Shown: positions 25,199-34,413, counted from the stretch's first letter. The stretch is DNA of 64,000 nucleotides from Xanthobacter oligotrophicus (GCF_008364685.1 NZ_VTTL01000002.1:186001-250000), one strand, 5' to 3'. Program-made: numbers and translations. Notes: generated by a model from the letters alone, not told the origin.

Positions 25199-26335
25199 AT
25201 GCCGCTGCGTCTCGACCACGCCGGACTCTTGGATCGGCGCGGCTTCCTATTGGGAGTGGCGGCGCTGCTCGCGGCCGGTCCGCTGGGCGCCTCCAACCTG
25301 CGCGCTGATCCGCTCGCCGAGGGATGGCTGGCAACGGCCGGCATGGGCGATGGCTTCGCCGCCGTGGGCCTCGACACCGCCCTCGCGGCCACCACGGCAG
25401 CGGAAACCACCACGCGCCTGCACGGCATCGAGGCGAGCCCCACCGGCCCGCTCGCCGTGGCGGTGGGGCGGCGGCCGGGGCAGATCGCCCTCGTCTTCGA
25501 CCGGCGGAAGGGCGGCATCGTCGCCACCCTCGCGCCCGGCACCGGTCGCGTGTTCTCCGGCCACGGCCGCTTCACGGCGGACGGCAGGCTCTTCCTCACC
25601 AACGAGATCGAGCGCCCCGGCGAGGGTGCGCACGCCATGGGGCGCGGCATCGTCGCCGTGCGCGCCGCGGATGGCGGCTTCGCCATCGTCTCGGAATGGC
25701 CGAGCGGCGGCGATGGCCCGCACGACCTGATGCAATCGGGCGCAGCCCTGGTGGTCGCCAACGGCGGCATAGAGCCCAACACACCGGAAGCCCGCGACGC
25801 GGAAGTCACCGGCTCGGGCATCACCCTTCTTGACCCCGCCTCGGGCGCGGTGCGCGGTGCGGGCCGGCTGTCGCAGGACCTCGCCAGCCTGTCCCTGCGC
25901 CACCTCACCCGCGACGGGAGCGGCGGCACGGTGGTGGCGGCGCAGGACCTGCTGAAGGATGGGGGGGCGCGCCCGCTGCTGTTCCGCATCGCGAGCGACG
26001 GAGCGCTTTCGGCCTTCGACGCGCCGGATGCGGAATGGCGGGCGCTGAGGGGCTATGTGGGCTCCGTGGCCTATGATCCCTCCGGCCGCTATGTGGCCTG
26101 CGCCTCGCCGCGCGGCAATCGCGTGGCGGTGTGGCAGGCGGACGGTCGCTTCGTGGGTGCCGTCACCCTCACCGATGGCTGCGGCCTTGCGGCGGGGCGG
26201 GAAGCCGGCACCTTCGTCGCCGCCTCCGGCTATGGTGAGGTGATCCTGGTTTCGGCAGGTCCCGAGGGCGTCGGCATTGCAGCACGGCGCACCGGAGGGC
26301 CGCGCTTCGACAATCACATGGTGCGGATCGGCTGA
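25199..26335 (+). CDS. DUF1513 beta-propeller-like periplasmic protein
   Basis: 378 residues with an N-terminal Tat-type signal (DRRGFLLGVAALLAAGPLGA). Matches DUF1513 (GHGRFTADGRLFLTNE, GGDGPHDLMQSG, VGSVAYDPSGRYVACASPRGN), a family of WD/YVTN-type propellers found beside imelysin genes. Role unknown; likely periplasmic partner in the iron/copper system. ATG at 25199, 2 bp after the imelysin stop, so translationally coupled; last gene of the operon. Confidence 0.9.
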   Translation: MPLRLDHAGLLDRRGFLLGVAALLAAGPLGASNLRADPLAEGWLATAGMGDGFAAVGLDTALAATTAAETTTRLHGIEASPTGPLAVAVGRRPGQIALVFDRRKGGIVATLAPGTGRVFSGHGRFTADGRLFLTNEIERPGEGAHAMGRGIVAVRAADGGFAIVSEWPSGGDGPHDLMQSGAALVVANGGIEPNTPEARDAEVTGSGITLLDPASGAVRGAGRLSQDLASLSLRHLTRDGSGGTVVAAQDLLKDGGARPLLFRIASDGALSAFDAPDAEWRALRGYVGSVAYDPSGRYVACASPRGNRVAVWQADGRFVGAVTLTDGCGLAAGREAGTFVAASGYGEVILVSAGPEGVGIAARRTGGPRFDNHMVRIG

Positions 26336-26337
26336 AA

Positions 26338-26404
26338 CCAAAGCCCGCGCGGCAATTGAGCGACCCTCTCGGCGCCGGTCGAAGACCGGGGCCGTTGGTA
26401 TGAG
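26338..26404. repeat. Dispersed repeat family A, partial copy
   Basis: Right part of the family-A element only: AAGCCCGCGCGGC, TTGAGCG, CGGTCGAAGACCGGGGCC and TTGGTAT. The left hairpin present in the other copies is missing. It lies 3 bp after the DUF1513 stop. The rest of the gap to 26494 holds the promoter region of the next gene. Confidence 0.8.
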
Positions 26405-26494
26405 TCTTCTGCCCCGCTTGTGAAACCCAAACGCGGGCTTCACCGTTGTCTCTGTGATTCCGCCGCCGGCGGACAAGAGAAGAAGAGGCAAGCC

Positions 26495-27046
26495 ATGAAC
26501 TGGGTGGTCCTGGTGGGCAGCGTGCGCAAAGGCTCCCTCAACGCGGCGCTCGCCCGCGCCCTCCCCGATGTTGCCCCCGACGGGGTGAAGATCGATCTTT
26601 TGCCCTCGGTGGCGGACATGCCCATCTACGACGGCGACATCGAGACCGCCGGCTTCCCCGGCCAGGTCAGCGCCGTGGGCGACCGGGTGAAGGCGGCGGA
26701 CGCCCTCGTCATCGTCACGCCGGAATACAATTACTCCGTCCCCGGCGGGCTGAAGAACGCGCTGGACTGGCTGTCCCGCCTGAAGACCCAGCCGCTGAAG
26801 GCCAAGCCCACCCTCATCATGTCCGCCTCCCCCAGCACCATGGGCGGCGCGCGGGCGCAGTATCACCTGCGGCAGGTGCTGGTGGCGGTGGACGCCCATG
26901 TAATGAACGTGCCCGAAGTGATGGTGGCGCAGGCCCATACCAAGATCACCGACGGCGTGCTCACCGACCAGGGCACGCGCGACTTCGTCGGCAAGCAGCT
27001 CACCGCCTTCCAGAGCTTCGTGAAGCAGGCGCAGGCGACCGCCTGA
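26495..27046 (+). CDS. NADPH-dependent FMN reductase
   Basis: 183 residues with a flavodoxin-like fold: phosphate-binding loop GSVRKGSLN (8-16) and the PEYNYSVPGGLKNALDWLSR segment that holds FMN. Similar to ArsH/ChrR/azoreductase-type flavoproteins that reduce quinones, chromate or azo dyes. Cytoplasmic. ATG at 26495 behind an AGAGGCAAG site. Flanked on both sides by copies of the family-A repeat. Confidence 0.9.
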   Translation: MNWVVLVGSVRKGSLNAALARALPDVAPDGVKIDLLPSVADMPIYDGDIETAGFPGQVSAVGDRVKAADALVIVTPEYNYSVPGGLKNALDWLSRLKTQPLKAKPTLIMSASPSTMGGARAQYHLRQVLVAVDAHVMNVPEVMVAQAHTKITDGVLTDQGTRDFVGKQLTAFQSFVKQAQATA

Positions 27047-27052
27047 GCTTGC

Positions 27053-27172
27053 TGATACCAATGGTCCGTGAGCTTTGCTCATGGGCCATTGGTCAAGCCC
27101 GCGCGGCGATTGAACGTCACCCACTTGGCATCGGTCCTTGGCATCGGTCGAAGACCGAGGCCGATGGTATCA
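27053..27172. repeat. Dispersed repeat family A, full copy
   Basis: Ends are inverted (TGATACCAATGG / CCGATGGTATCA). The left half is a 17-bp-armed hairpin (ACCAATGG..CC.TGAGC around TTT), then GCCCGCGCGGC and the CGGTCGAAGACCG hairpin. An extra TCGGTCCTTGGCA stretch is duplicated inside. Its last three bases, read on the minus strand, form the TGA stop of queD. Confidence 0.9.
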
Positions 27173-27559
27173 GTCGCCGTCGAATTCCGCGAAGGAGAAC
27201 GGCGTCTCATAGACCCGAACGGACGACAGCAACGGCAGGACCGGCTTCACCCGGTCCCAGACCCAGGCGGCGATGATCTCGGCGGTGGGGTTTTCCAGCC
27301 CCTCCACATCGTTGAGGCAGTAATGGTCGAGCTGCTTCAGCAGAGGGCCGAAGGCGGCCTCCACGTCGAAGAAATCCACTACGAAGCCCGTCGCCGCGTC
27401 CACCGGCCCTTCCAGCGTCAGGTCCACGCGGTAGGAATGCCCGTGCATGCGCCGGCAGCGGTGGGTTTCCGGCACGTGGGGCAGGAAATGGGCGGCCTCG
27501 AAGGTGAAGCCCTGGGTGATGCGCGCGCGCCGCGGCACCGGGGTGGCGCTCGAACTCAT
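27170..27559 (-). CDS. queD: 6-carboxytetrahydropterin synthase QueD
   Basis: 129 residues of the 6-pyruvoyl-tetrahydropterin synthase fold. Zinc ligands lie in AAHFLPH (His24) and MHGHSY (His39, His41), with catalytic Cys35 in HRCRRMHGH and the PTAEIIAAWVWD segment. Converts dihydroneopterin triphosphate to 6-carboxytetrahydropterin in queuosine/7-deazaguanine synthesis. ATG at 27559 overlaps the queE stop (ATGA). The stop codon is contributed by the repeat at 27053-27172. Confidence 0.94.
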   Translation of the reverse strand: MSSSATPVPRRARITQGFTFEAAHFLPHVPETHRCRRMHGHSYRVDLTLEGPVDAATGFVVDFFDVEAAFGPLLKQLDHYCLNDVEGLENPTAEIIAAWVWDRVKPVLPLLSSVRVYETPFSFAEFDGD

Positions 27560-28191
27560 GGAATACCAATCATCTTGTGGGTCTGGAGGGACAGCCGCCA
27601 GCGCGGATGCGAGAGGCAATAGGCCACCGCCGCCTCGGTATTGCGCAGGCGGTCCGGTCCGTCCATGGGCTGCAGGAAGAAATGGGTGAAATCGAGCCCC
27701 ACCAATGCCTCGGGATCGAGGCCCGGCTGCGGGAAGACCAGTTTCAGCTCATGGCCGCGCGTGAGCTTGAGGTCCGTGCCGGCCTTGGGGCTCATGCAGA
27801 TCCAGTCGATGCCGTCCGGCGCCGCCACGGTGCCGTTGGTCTCCACCGCGATCTCGAAGCCTTGGGCATGGACCGCGTCCACCAGCGCGGCATCGAGCTG
27901 GAGCAGCGGCTCGCCGCCGGTGAAGACGACGAAGCGGCGCTCCGGCGCGCCGGCACCCCAGGTGGCGGCGATGGCGGCGGCCAGCGCGGCGGCGTCAGCG
28001 AAGCGGCCGCCGCCTTCCCCGTCCATGCCGATGAAGTCGGTGTCGCAGAAACGGCACTGGGCGTCCGCGCGGTCGTCCTCCCGGCCGGACCACAGGTTGC
28101 AGCCCGCAAACCGGCAGAACACCGACGCGCGCCCCGCCTGGGCGCCCTCGCCCTGGAGGGTGAGGAACATTTCTTTGACAGCATAGGCCAT
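27556..28191 (-). CDS. queE: 7-carboxy-7-deazaguanine synthase QueE
   Basis: 211 residues, radical-SAM enzyme converting 6-carboxytetrahydropterin to 7-carboxy-7-deazaguanine. The cluster cysteines are Cys31, Cys46 and Cys49, a CX14CX2C arrangement rather than the usual CX3CX2C; this variant is known in the QueE family. The substrate/SAM motifs LTLQGEGAQAG, FTGGEPLLQ and VETNGT are present. Upstream partner of queD; queC and queF are not in the window. Confidence 0.95.
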   Translation of the reverse strand: MAYAVKEMFLTLQGEGAQAGRASVFCRFAGCNLWSGREDDRADAQCRFCDTDFIGMDGEGGGRFADAAALAAAIAATWGAGAPERRFVVFTGGEPLLQLDAALVDAVHAQGFEIAVETNGTVAAPDGIDWICMSPKAGTDLKLTRGHELKLVFPQPGLDPEALVGLDFTHFFLQPMDGPDRLRNTEAAVAYCLSHPRWRLSLQTHKMIGIP

Positions 28192-28257
28192 GGGCCGATG
28201 CCTTTAGCCCGAAGGCGCGCGGGGGGGAAGCCACCGCTGCGCCCGGCAGGTCCGCGC

Positions 28258-29460
28258 CTATTGCGCGGCGGTTGCCGGAGCCGGGGCTGCCGCGGCCTCG
28301 TCAACCGCGACGGCGGCCTGCTGCGTGGGCTGCTGGCGCAGCCGGTCGAGGCCACTGATGCGCACCCCTTGAAGCGCGCCGTGGGAGCCTGCCGGGGCGT
28401 CGGCGGACGCGGTCCCGCTCAGCACGGACCCGCGCAGCTGCGGCGCCATTTCCGCGAGCTGGGCGAACTTGCCGTGGTTGAAGCTGTCGAGGGCCTTCAC
28501 GTCGGTCATGTCGACCACGACCGCACCGAGGTCCACCAGTTCTGCGTCGTTGGAATATTCGCCCAGCCGCTGCTTCTTGCCAGCGAGGAAGTCCGAGAAG
28601 CCCAGCGCCTTGTCATCGCGCGAGACGATGACGACGAAGGGCTTCGCCGGCTTGCCGAAGCGCTTGAGCTGGCTCTTGAACACGTCCACGTCGATGTCGG
28701 GGGCGGCAAGGATGATATTGCCGATCTTATTCTGCGGCACGGGCTTGCCGGAAATCCGGATCTGCCGCAGGGCCTCCACCGTCACCCAGTTGCCCATGGA
28801 GTGGGCCATGATGCTCACCTCGTCCGCGCCGCTGCCGAAGGCAAGGCGGATGGTCTCTTCCAGGTTGTCGCGGGCGGCGGTGGCGCTGTTGTTGTCGTAG
28901 ACATACGCCTCGGTGGTCGCCCGGGACGCCCAGGTGAACAGCACCGGCACCGCCGGCGCATCGGCATCATGCGCCATCTGGGCGAGGCGATAGAGCGCCT
29001 CGGAAAACTGGGTATTGTAGCCGTGGACGAAGATGAACACCCGCTTCTGGCCCGCGGGGCGGCGCGCCAGCTCGCTCTTCATGTCGCGCAGGAACTCCTG
29101 CTCGGTGTCGCGGTAGAGGGCCTCGTGCACCACCATGTCGGTGGCGGGGTCGCCAGCGCCCTTTTTAGGCCATTCGATCTCGCCGGACTTGTGGGCGGGG
29201 GGGACGGAGAGGTCCACCTTCGCGAAATTGAGGGCGGTGGAGCGCTCGCCGTTGAAGATGACGCCGGGGCGCGGGTCCCGTTCACGGGTCGAGGCGACGA
29301 GAATGACATGTTCGCGGGCGCCGGGCGCCTTGGCAGAGGTGGGCGTCAGCGCCTCGGGGCCGGGGCGGTCGGAGCAGCCGGCGAGCAAAGTGAGGCACAA
29401 AGCCGTGGCGGCAAGGCGCATCCCGGCGCGCCGCATGCCCGCCAGTCCCGGCCGTCCCAT
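28258..29460 (-). CDS. DUF900 alpha/beta-hydrolase lipoprotein
   Basis: About 400 residues. Lipobox LLAGC (Cys at about residue 29) predicts membrane anchoring. The DUF900 hydrolase domain follows: FIFVHGYNTQFSEALYRLAQ, nucleophile elbow MAHSMGNW, then NIILAAPDID and KALGFSDF. Function unknown; likely an esterase-like envelope enzyme. The C-terminus is Gln/Ala-rich. The start is uncertain: ATGs at 29535, 29460, 29436 and 29421 are all in frame; 29460 gives a complete lipoprotein signal. Confidence 0.82.
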   Translation of the reverse strand: MGRPGLAGMRRAGMRLAATALCLTLLAGCSDRPGPEALTPTSAKAPGAREHVILVASTRERDPRPGVIFNGERSTALNFAKVDLSVPPAHKSGEIEWPKKGAGDPATDMVVHEALYRDTEQEFLRDMKSELARRPAGQKRVFIFVHGYNTQFSEALYRLAQMAHDADAPAVPVLFTWASRATTEAYVYDNNSATAARDNLEETIRLAFGSGADEVSIMAHSMGNWVTVEALRQIRISGKPVPQNKIGNIILAAPDIDVDVFKSQLKRFGKPAKPFVVIVSRDDKALGFSDFLAGKKQRLGEYSNDAELVDLGAVVVDMTDVKALDSFNHGKFAQLAEMAPQLRGSVLSGTASADAPAGSHGALQGVRISGLDRLRQQPTQQAAVAVDEAAAAPAPATAAQ

Positions 29461-29807
29461 GCCGGACACCGGCCCCACCCGCTCGAAATTCTGCACGTCA
29501 TCCCCCTCCACGCGCACCTGTAACTGCGCCTTCATCGCACAGCGAAGCCCAGCATGCGCGGTAATTTCGGGCCAATGCTGAACGCCAGCTTGGCGGGAGG
29601 TACGAAGCTGGGGAGTGCCGCAAAGTCAGCTGGGACCAGCCTGGAGGACACCGTGCGCTGCGGCACACTCGATGCCCTATTCCTGGCATGATTGCTTGCA
29701 GTTCAGCAAACCGGCTTTGCGGCTTCGAGTCTCGCTTAAGGGCGGCTGCGGTCCTATCTCCGACCCAGCATCACGAACGGAGGCCCGCCCTCCCCGGAGA
29801 CACCGTT

Positions 29808-30749
29808 ATGGAACTCACCGGTCTTCACCATGTCACCGCCGTCTCGGCGGACGCGCCCTACAACCATCGCTTCTATACCCAGACGCTGGGCATGCGCCTT
29901 GTGAAGAAGACGGTGAACCAGGACGATACCTCGGCCTATCACCTGTTCTATGCCGACGGCGAAGCCAGCCCCGGCACGGACCTCACCTTCTTCGACTGGC
30001 CGGTGCCCCGCGAGCAGCGCGGCAACCATGCGGCGGTGCGCACCTTCCTGCGGGTGCGCGACGACGCGGCGCTGGACTACTGGGCCGGCCGACTCGCCGA
30101 TTCCGGCGTCGCCCACACCGGCATCGAGACGCGCGATGGCCGCGACATGCTGCCGTTCGAGGACCGGGAGGGCCAGCGCCTGGGCCTGATCGTGGATGGC
30201 GGGCGCGGCCCCGGCGTGCCGTGGGCCAAGAGCCCGGTGCCGGCGGAGCACCAGATCCGCGGCCTCGGCCCCATCGTGCTGTCGGTGCCGGACCTTGCCC
30301 CCACCGCCGTGGTGCTGACTGAGGTGATGGGGATGCGGGAGGTGCGCGCCTATGCCAGCGAGGAAGGCCGCGCCATCCATGTGTTCGAGATGGGCGAGGG
30401 CGGCCCCGCCGCCGAGGTGCATGTGAAGGTGGAGCCGGGCCTTGCCCCCGCCGTGCAGGGCGCGGGCGCTGTGCATCACGTGGCGTTCCGCGTCACCACC
30501 TTCGACGAGTACGACGAATGGGCGCGGCGGCTGAAGGATCTGCGCATTCCCAACAGCGGCAAGGTGGACCGCTTCTATTTCCGCTCGCTCTATTTCCGCG
30601 AGCCCAACGGCATCCTGTTCGAGCTGGCGACCGACGGGCCGGGCTTCGCCGCGGACGAGGACGCCGCCCATCTGGGCGAGAAGCTGGCCCTGCCACCGTT
30701 CCTGGAAGGCCGGCGGGCCGCCATCGAGGCCGGCCTCAAGCCGCTCTGA
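29808..30749 (+). CDS. Ring-cleaving dioxygenase-like glyoxalase-fold protein
   Basis: 313 residues, two vicinal-oxygen-chelate modules (residues 1-140 and 150-290), as in MhqO/LinE-like extradiol dioxygenases. N-terminal [33 protein letters not shown] and second-half [12 protein letters not shown] carry candidate metal His residues, and [10 protein letters not shown] holds the Glu. May cleave hydroquinones or act as a glyoxalase-type lyase; not distinguishable here. ATG at 29808. Followed by a strong terminator. Confidence 0.88.
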   Translation: MELTGLHHVTAVSADAPYNHRFYTQTLGMRLVKKTVNQDDTSAYHLFYADGEASPGTDLTFFDWPVPREQRGNHAAVRTFLRVRDDAALDYWAGRLADSGVAHTGIETRDGRDMLPFEDREGQRLGLIVDGGRGPGVPWAKSPVPAEHQIRGLGPIVLSVPDLAPTAVVLTEVMGMREVRAYASEEGRAIHVFEMGEGGPAAEVHVKVEPGLAPAVQGAGAVHHVAFRVTTFDEYDEWARRLKDLRIPNSGKVDRFYFRSLYFREPNGILFELATDGPGFAADEDAAHLGEKLALPPFLEGRRAAIEAGLKPL

Positions 30750-30768
30750 GACGCCGCCAAAAATGAGA

Positions 30769-30795
30769 GGGGCCGGTTCTCCCGGCCCCTTTTTT
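30769..30795 (+). terminator. Strong intrinsic terminator
   Basis: GGGGCCGG - TTCTC - CCGGCCCC followed by six T, 19 bp after the dioxygenase stop. It also has an A-rich upstream flank, so it may serve the convergent aminomethyltransferase gene that ends at 30798. Confidence 0.93.
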
Positions 30796-30797
30796 GT

Positions 30798-31928
30798 TCA
30801 ACCCCGCTCGTCCAGCGGATGGGTGCGCAGGCGCATGGGATCGTAGAAGGGCGTGCGGACCACATTGGCCTCGAAGCTCTCCTCGCCGTCCACCACGCTC
30901 ACGCCCGTGCCGAGGGCGGTCACGTCCGGCCGCAGCGAGACGAGGGCCAGCGACTTCATGAGGTGCCGGCTGTAGGTGGTGGAATTCACCACGCCCACCT
31001 CGGCCCCATCCTTGAAGATCTTCGCGCCGGGGGCGATGGCCTTGGCGGCCAGTACTTCCAGCCCGGCCTGGTGGGTACGCTCGGTGCCCTTGCGGGCAAC
31101 GAGGGCCGCCTTGCCGCGGAAGTCCGGCTTGGAGAGGTCCACCGACCAGTCCATCAGCACTTCGAACGGGGTGGTGTCCTTGTGGGGCATGTCGAAGGGG
31201 AAGAACAGCAAAGCGCCCTCCACCCGCACGATATCCAGGCAATCCCACGACACCGGAATGGCGCCGAACGGCTTGCCCGCCTCGAGGATCTTGTCCCACA
31301 GGGCGATGGCATCCTTGGCGGCGCAGAACACCTCGTAGCCCCGCTCGGCCGAATAGCCGCCGCGCGCCAGCGACACCGGCACGCCGAAGAGGGTGGTCTT
31401 GCCATGCCCGAAATAGGGCAGGCCCTTCAGGTCGAAAGAGGTGTGGGGCGCGAGGATATCGAGGGCCTTGGGGCCCTGCAGCGACAGGATGTGCACGTCG
31501 TTGTCGCGCGAGAAGGTGACATCGAAGCCTTCGGCGACGAGAGGCAGCGCCTCTTCCAGCGCGCCGCCGCCGTGGGACAGGCGGAAGGCGCCGTCACCAT
31601 CCACATAGATCAGCACGTCGTCGATGAGCCCGCCGTCATCGCCCACGATGGAGGCGATCGCGGAGCGGCCGGCCGGCACCTTGCCAATGTCGGCGGTGAC
31701 CAGCTGGTTCAGGAAGGCCAAAGCGTCCTTGCCGCCCACGTTGATGATCTTGAGGGCGGACACGTCGAACAGCCCGGCGCGGGTGCGCACTGCTTCCGTC
31801 TCCTCATAGGGATCGGTGGCGTAGTGCTGCGGGATCGCCATGTCGTTCCACGATTCCTCGAGCTTCGACCCCAGCTCCCGGTGACGCTCGTTGAGGATCG
31901 ATTGGCGCCAGATGGGTGCGCTCGTCAT
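30798..31928 (-). CDS. GcvT-like aminomethyltransferase family protein
   Basis: 376 residues with the GcvT/DmdA/sarcosine-dehydrogenase C-terminal fold (AGLFDVSALKIINVGGKDALAFLNQLVTADI; GYSAERGYEVFCAAKDAIALWD; LDIVRVEGALLFFP; DFRGKAAL). The family binds tetrahydrofolate and transfers one-carbon units from amines or sulfonium compounds. ATG at 31928 has a GAGGGGGA site. Divergent from the flavoprotein gene and close to the N-demethylase cluster, so folate-linked demethylation is the likely role. It could be a stand-alone demethylase or the folate-binding subunit of the complex. Confidence 0.87.
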   Translation of the reverse strand: MTSAPIWRQSILNERHRELGSKLEESWNDMAIPQHYATDPYEETEAVRTRAGLFDVSALKIINVGGKDALAFLNQLVTADIGKVPAGRSAIASIVGDDGGLIDDVLIYVDGDGAFRLSHGGGALEEALPLVAEGFDVTFSRDNDVHILSLQGPKALDILAPHTSFDLKGLPYFGHGKTTLFGVPVSLARGGYSAERGYEVFCAAKDAIALWDKILEAGKPFGAIPVSWDCLDIVRVEGALLFFPFDMPHKDTTPFEVLMDWSVDLSKPDFRGKAALVARKGTERTHQAGLEVLAAKAIAPGAKIFKDGAEVGVVNSTTYSRHLMKSLALVSLRPDVTALGTGVSVVDGEESFEANVVRTPFYDPMRLRTHPLDERG

Positions 31929-32312
31929 TCTGTCCCCCTCTCTCTTCGGCTGTCGGACAGCATTGAATGGGAAGGCGACGGGGTGCGATGCGCCGCACGC
32001 CCGCCGCGACGGGGCGCATCCTGTGCGGCACGACACTTCAGTGTCAATTACTTTTCCTGAGAAGAAATTATTTCTGCCGGATGTGCAATATCAAGGCAGG
32101 GCAAAGACGCATGGCCGCTTGGCGCGGCCGCTTTCGGCTGAAAATTGAGCGCCAAGACGCCCAACGAATGGGCTTGCACAAGCCGCAATCATCGGCACAG
32201 TGTTTCTACGGCGTCAAAAAAGTTCACTGAGGGGAACAGACTGCCGCCTTCGCGAAGATCGCAACTGCGGGACGGCCCGGTCGGGGCGCCGGCCCAGGCG
32301 GAGCTTGAAATC
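31929..32312. other. Divergent intergenic region of the one-carbon cluster
   Basis: 384 bp, locally A/T-rich at 32030-32100. Contains a dyad AGAAA-TTA-TTTCT (32063-32075) that could be an operator. It should hold promoters for the aminomethyltransferase (leftward) and the acyl-CoA-dehydrogenase-like gene (rightward). No gene seen. Confidence 0.45.
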
Positions 32313-33716
32313 ATGTCCGATGTCAAGATGTGGGGCAAGGAAGAGTTCTGGGGGCTCGGGTTCGAGTGGGACCCCCAATGGCTGCTCACGCCGGCGCAGA
32401 AGGAGCTGCAGAAAAAGCTCATCGCCCTGTGCGAGACCACGCTGCGCACCAACGCCGTGGAGAGCGACGCCAACTACGTCTACCCCCGCAAGAATTTCGA
32501 GGCCCTCGCCTCCCTCGGCCTGCTCGGGCTGAACGTACCGAAGGAACTGGGCGGACTGGGCGAGAATCACCTCTGCGCCGCGATGGTGGTGGAAACCATC
32601 GCCCGCTACGGCTGCCCCTCCACCGCCATGTGCTACACCATGCACCTGGGCGCCACGGCGGCCGCGCTCCTGCGCCACCACGACAACCCCATCCTCACCG
32701 ACATCCTCAAGCGGCTGGACAAGGACGTGCTCATCGGCACGCTGTCCTATTCCGACCCCGAGACCGGCTCCCACTTCTGGTATCCCATCTCCTCCAAGGC
32801 GGAAGCCTTCGGCGACGGTTGGAAGGTGACCAAGAAGGCGTCCTGGACCACCTCCGGCGGCTTTGCCGACTGGTACATCGTGCAGACCACCAGCCCGGGC
32901 TTTGCGGGCGACTATTCGGACCTGTCCTGCTTCCTCGTCACCAAGGACGAGGTGAAGGCCAATCCGTCCGAATGGGATGGCCTGGGCCTGCGCGGCAACC
33001 AGTCCGGCCCCATCGTGGTGGAGAATGCCATCCTGCCGAAGGACGCTTTGGTCGGCCCCATCGGCGATGGCGCCAAGTCCAACGACGAGGTGGTGGACCC
33101 GTTCTTCCTCACCTGCTCGTCGGCCTGCTGGAACGGCATCTCGCTGGCAGTCATCGACATTGCCAAGCGCCATACCACCCGCAAGACCCACAATGACGTG
33201 GGCATGCGCGTCGCCGACTATCCCACCATCCAGGACTATGTGGGCGAGGCGATCATGGACACCAATGCCTGCCGGGCGCTGGACTTCCAGATGGCGCAGG
33301 CGCTCGACAGCGTGACCAACAATTGCGACTGGTCCATCCACGCCGACGTGGACGCCCTGCCCCGCTCCGCCCTGCTGCACTGGCTGTGGCAGGTGAAGTT
33401 CGAGGCGGCCAAGAACGTGGCCCATGTGGTGGACAAGATGCTCCACGCCACCGGCGGCACCGGCTTCCGTCCCGCGCTCCAGATCGAGCGCTACCTGCGC
33501 GACGGCAAGGCGGGCTGGGTGATGGGCCCCACCAACGAGGTGCTGCGCCAGTTCGTGGGCAAGGCCTCCCTGCTCGGCTTCGGCTCGCTGGACTACTGGA
33601 ACAAGTCCATCAACGAGCGGGTGCTGAACAACGAGATCAAGAAGATGGACGACGCCGAGAAGCGGGCGCTGGCCGAAAAGCTCCTCGCCGAGCTCCAGCC
33701 CGCCAAGGTGGCGTGA
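32313..33716 (+). CDS. Acyl-CoA dehydrogenase-fold flavoprotein (possible flavin-dependent monooxygenase)
   Basis: 467 residues of the acyl-CoA dehydrogenase superfamily: N-terminal helical domain, mid beta domain (LSYSDPETGSHFWYPISSKAE; VTKKASWTTSGGFADWY) and C-terminal helices ending ATGGTGFRPALQIERYLRDGKAGWVMGPTNEVLRQF. Because a flavin reductase gene follows, it could be a class-D two-component monooxygenase (DszC/HpaB-like) rather than a true dehydrogenase. ATG at 32313; the upstream in-frame extension is not conserved. First of a run of co-directional genes reaching into the N-demethylase locus. Confidence 0.85.
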   Translation: MSDVKMWGKEEFWGLGFEWDPQWLLTPAQKELQKKLIALCETTLRTNAVESDANYVYPRKNFEALASLGLLGLNVPKELGGLGENHLCAAMVVETIARYGCPSTAMCYTMHLGATAAALLRHHDNPILTDILKRLDKDVLIGTLSYSDPETGSHFWYPISSKAEAFGDGWKVTKKASWTTSGGFADWYIVQTTSPGFAGDYSDLSCFLVTKDEVKANPSEWDGLGLRGNQSGPIVVENAILPKDALVGPIGDGAKSNDEVVDPFFLTCSSACWNGISLAVIDIAKRHTTRKTHNDVGMRVADYPTIQDYVGEAIMDTNACRALDFQMAQALDSVTNNCDWSIHADVDALPRSALLHWLWQVKFEAAKNVAHVVDKMLHATGGTGFRPALQIERYLRDGKAGWVMGPTNEVLRQFVGKASLLGFGSLDYWNKSINERVLNNEIKKMDDAEKRALAEKLLAELQPAKVA

Positions 33717-33823
33717 ACGAGGTGGCCTGAAACAGTGGGAGGGCGGCGCGCGCATGACCCTCCCGCACCCGTCCTGCGGCTTTGCGCCGTCCCTCCGAGC
33801 GTCCGCCATCAAGAGGGATTATC

Positions 33824-34372
33824 ATGGACGCAGTGATCCATTTCAGAGAGTTCCGTTCGATGACCGCCATTGATCTCGACGCCCGTCTCGATCCGCGCGA
33901 ATTGCGCAACGCCCTCGGCCGCTTCGCCACCGGCATCGCGGTGGTGATGGCGAAGGATTCCGAGGGGCCCATGGGTGTCACGGTAAACTCCTTTTCCGCC
34001 GTGTCGCTGGATCCGCCGCTGATCCTGTTCTGCATGGCGCGCTCGCTCCATTCCCTGGAGCGGCTGGAGAAGGCAAAAGCCTATTCGGTCAACATCCTGC
34101 TGGAAAACCAGAAGGAGATTTCCAACCGCTTCGCCCGCGCCGGCGAGGACAAGTTCGCGGACATGCCCTGCGCCGACGGGCGGCTCGGCGAGCCGCGGCT
34201 CGAATCCGCCCATGCGGTCTTCGAATGCGTGCCCTATGCCCATTATGACGGCGGCGACCATGTGATCTTCGTCGGCCGCGTGGTGCACATGCACACCGAC
34301 GGCGAGGGCGATCCGCTCCTCTATTACCGCGGCAGCTACCGGCTGCTCGCGAGCCTCATGCAAGACACCTGA
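33824..34372 (+). CDS. Flavin reductase-like (DIM6/NTAB family) protein
   Basis: About 182 residues, split-barrel flavin reductase (LRNALGRFATGIAVVMA; GVTVNSFSAVSLDPPLILFCMAR; YSVNILLENQKEISNRFA; HVIFVGRVVHM). Supplies reduced FMN/FAD to a partner oxygenase, probably the flavoprotein encoded 107 bp upstream. ATG at 33824 has a GAGGGA site; an internal ATG at 33860 gives a more typical N-terminus and is the alternative. The last codons and stop lie in a 14-nt tandem repeat. Confidence 0.9.
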   Translation: MDAVIHFREFRSMTAIDLDARLDPRELRNALGRFATGIAVVMAKDSEGPMGVTVNSFSAVSLDPPLILFCMARSLHSLERLEKAKAYSVNILLENQKEISNRFARAGEDKFADMPCADGRLGEPRLESAHAVFECVPYAHYDGGDHVIFVGRVVHMHTDGEGDPLLYYRGSYRLLASLMQDT

Positions 34373-34405
34373 ACCAAGACACCTGAACCACGACACCTGA
34401 ACCAG
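34364..34405 (+). repeat. Three tandem 14-nt repeats spanning a stop codon
   Basis: Unit GACACCTGAACCA(A/C/G), three perfect copies except for the last base. The first unit contains the stop codon of the flavin reductase; the others reach to within 8 bp of the next ATG. Confidence 0.95.
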
Positions 34406-34413
34406 AGGGCTGA

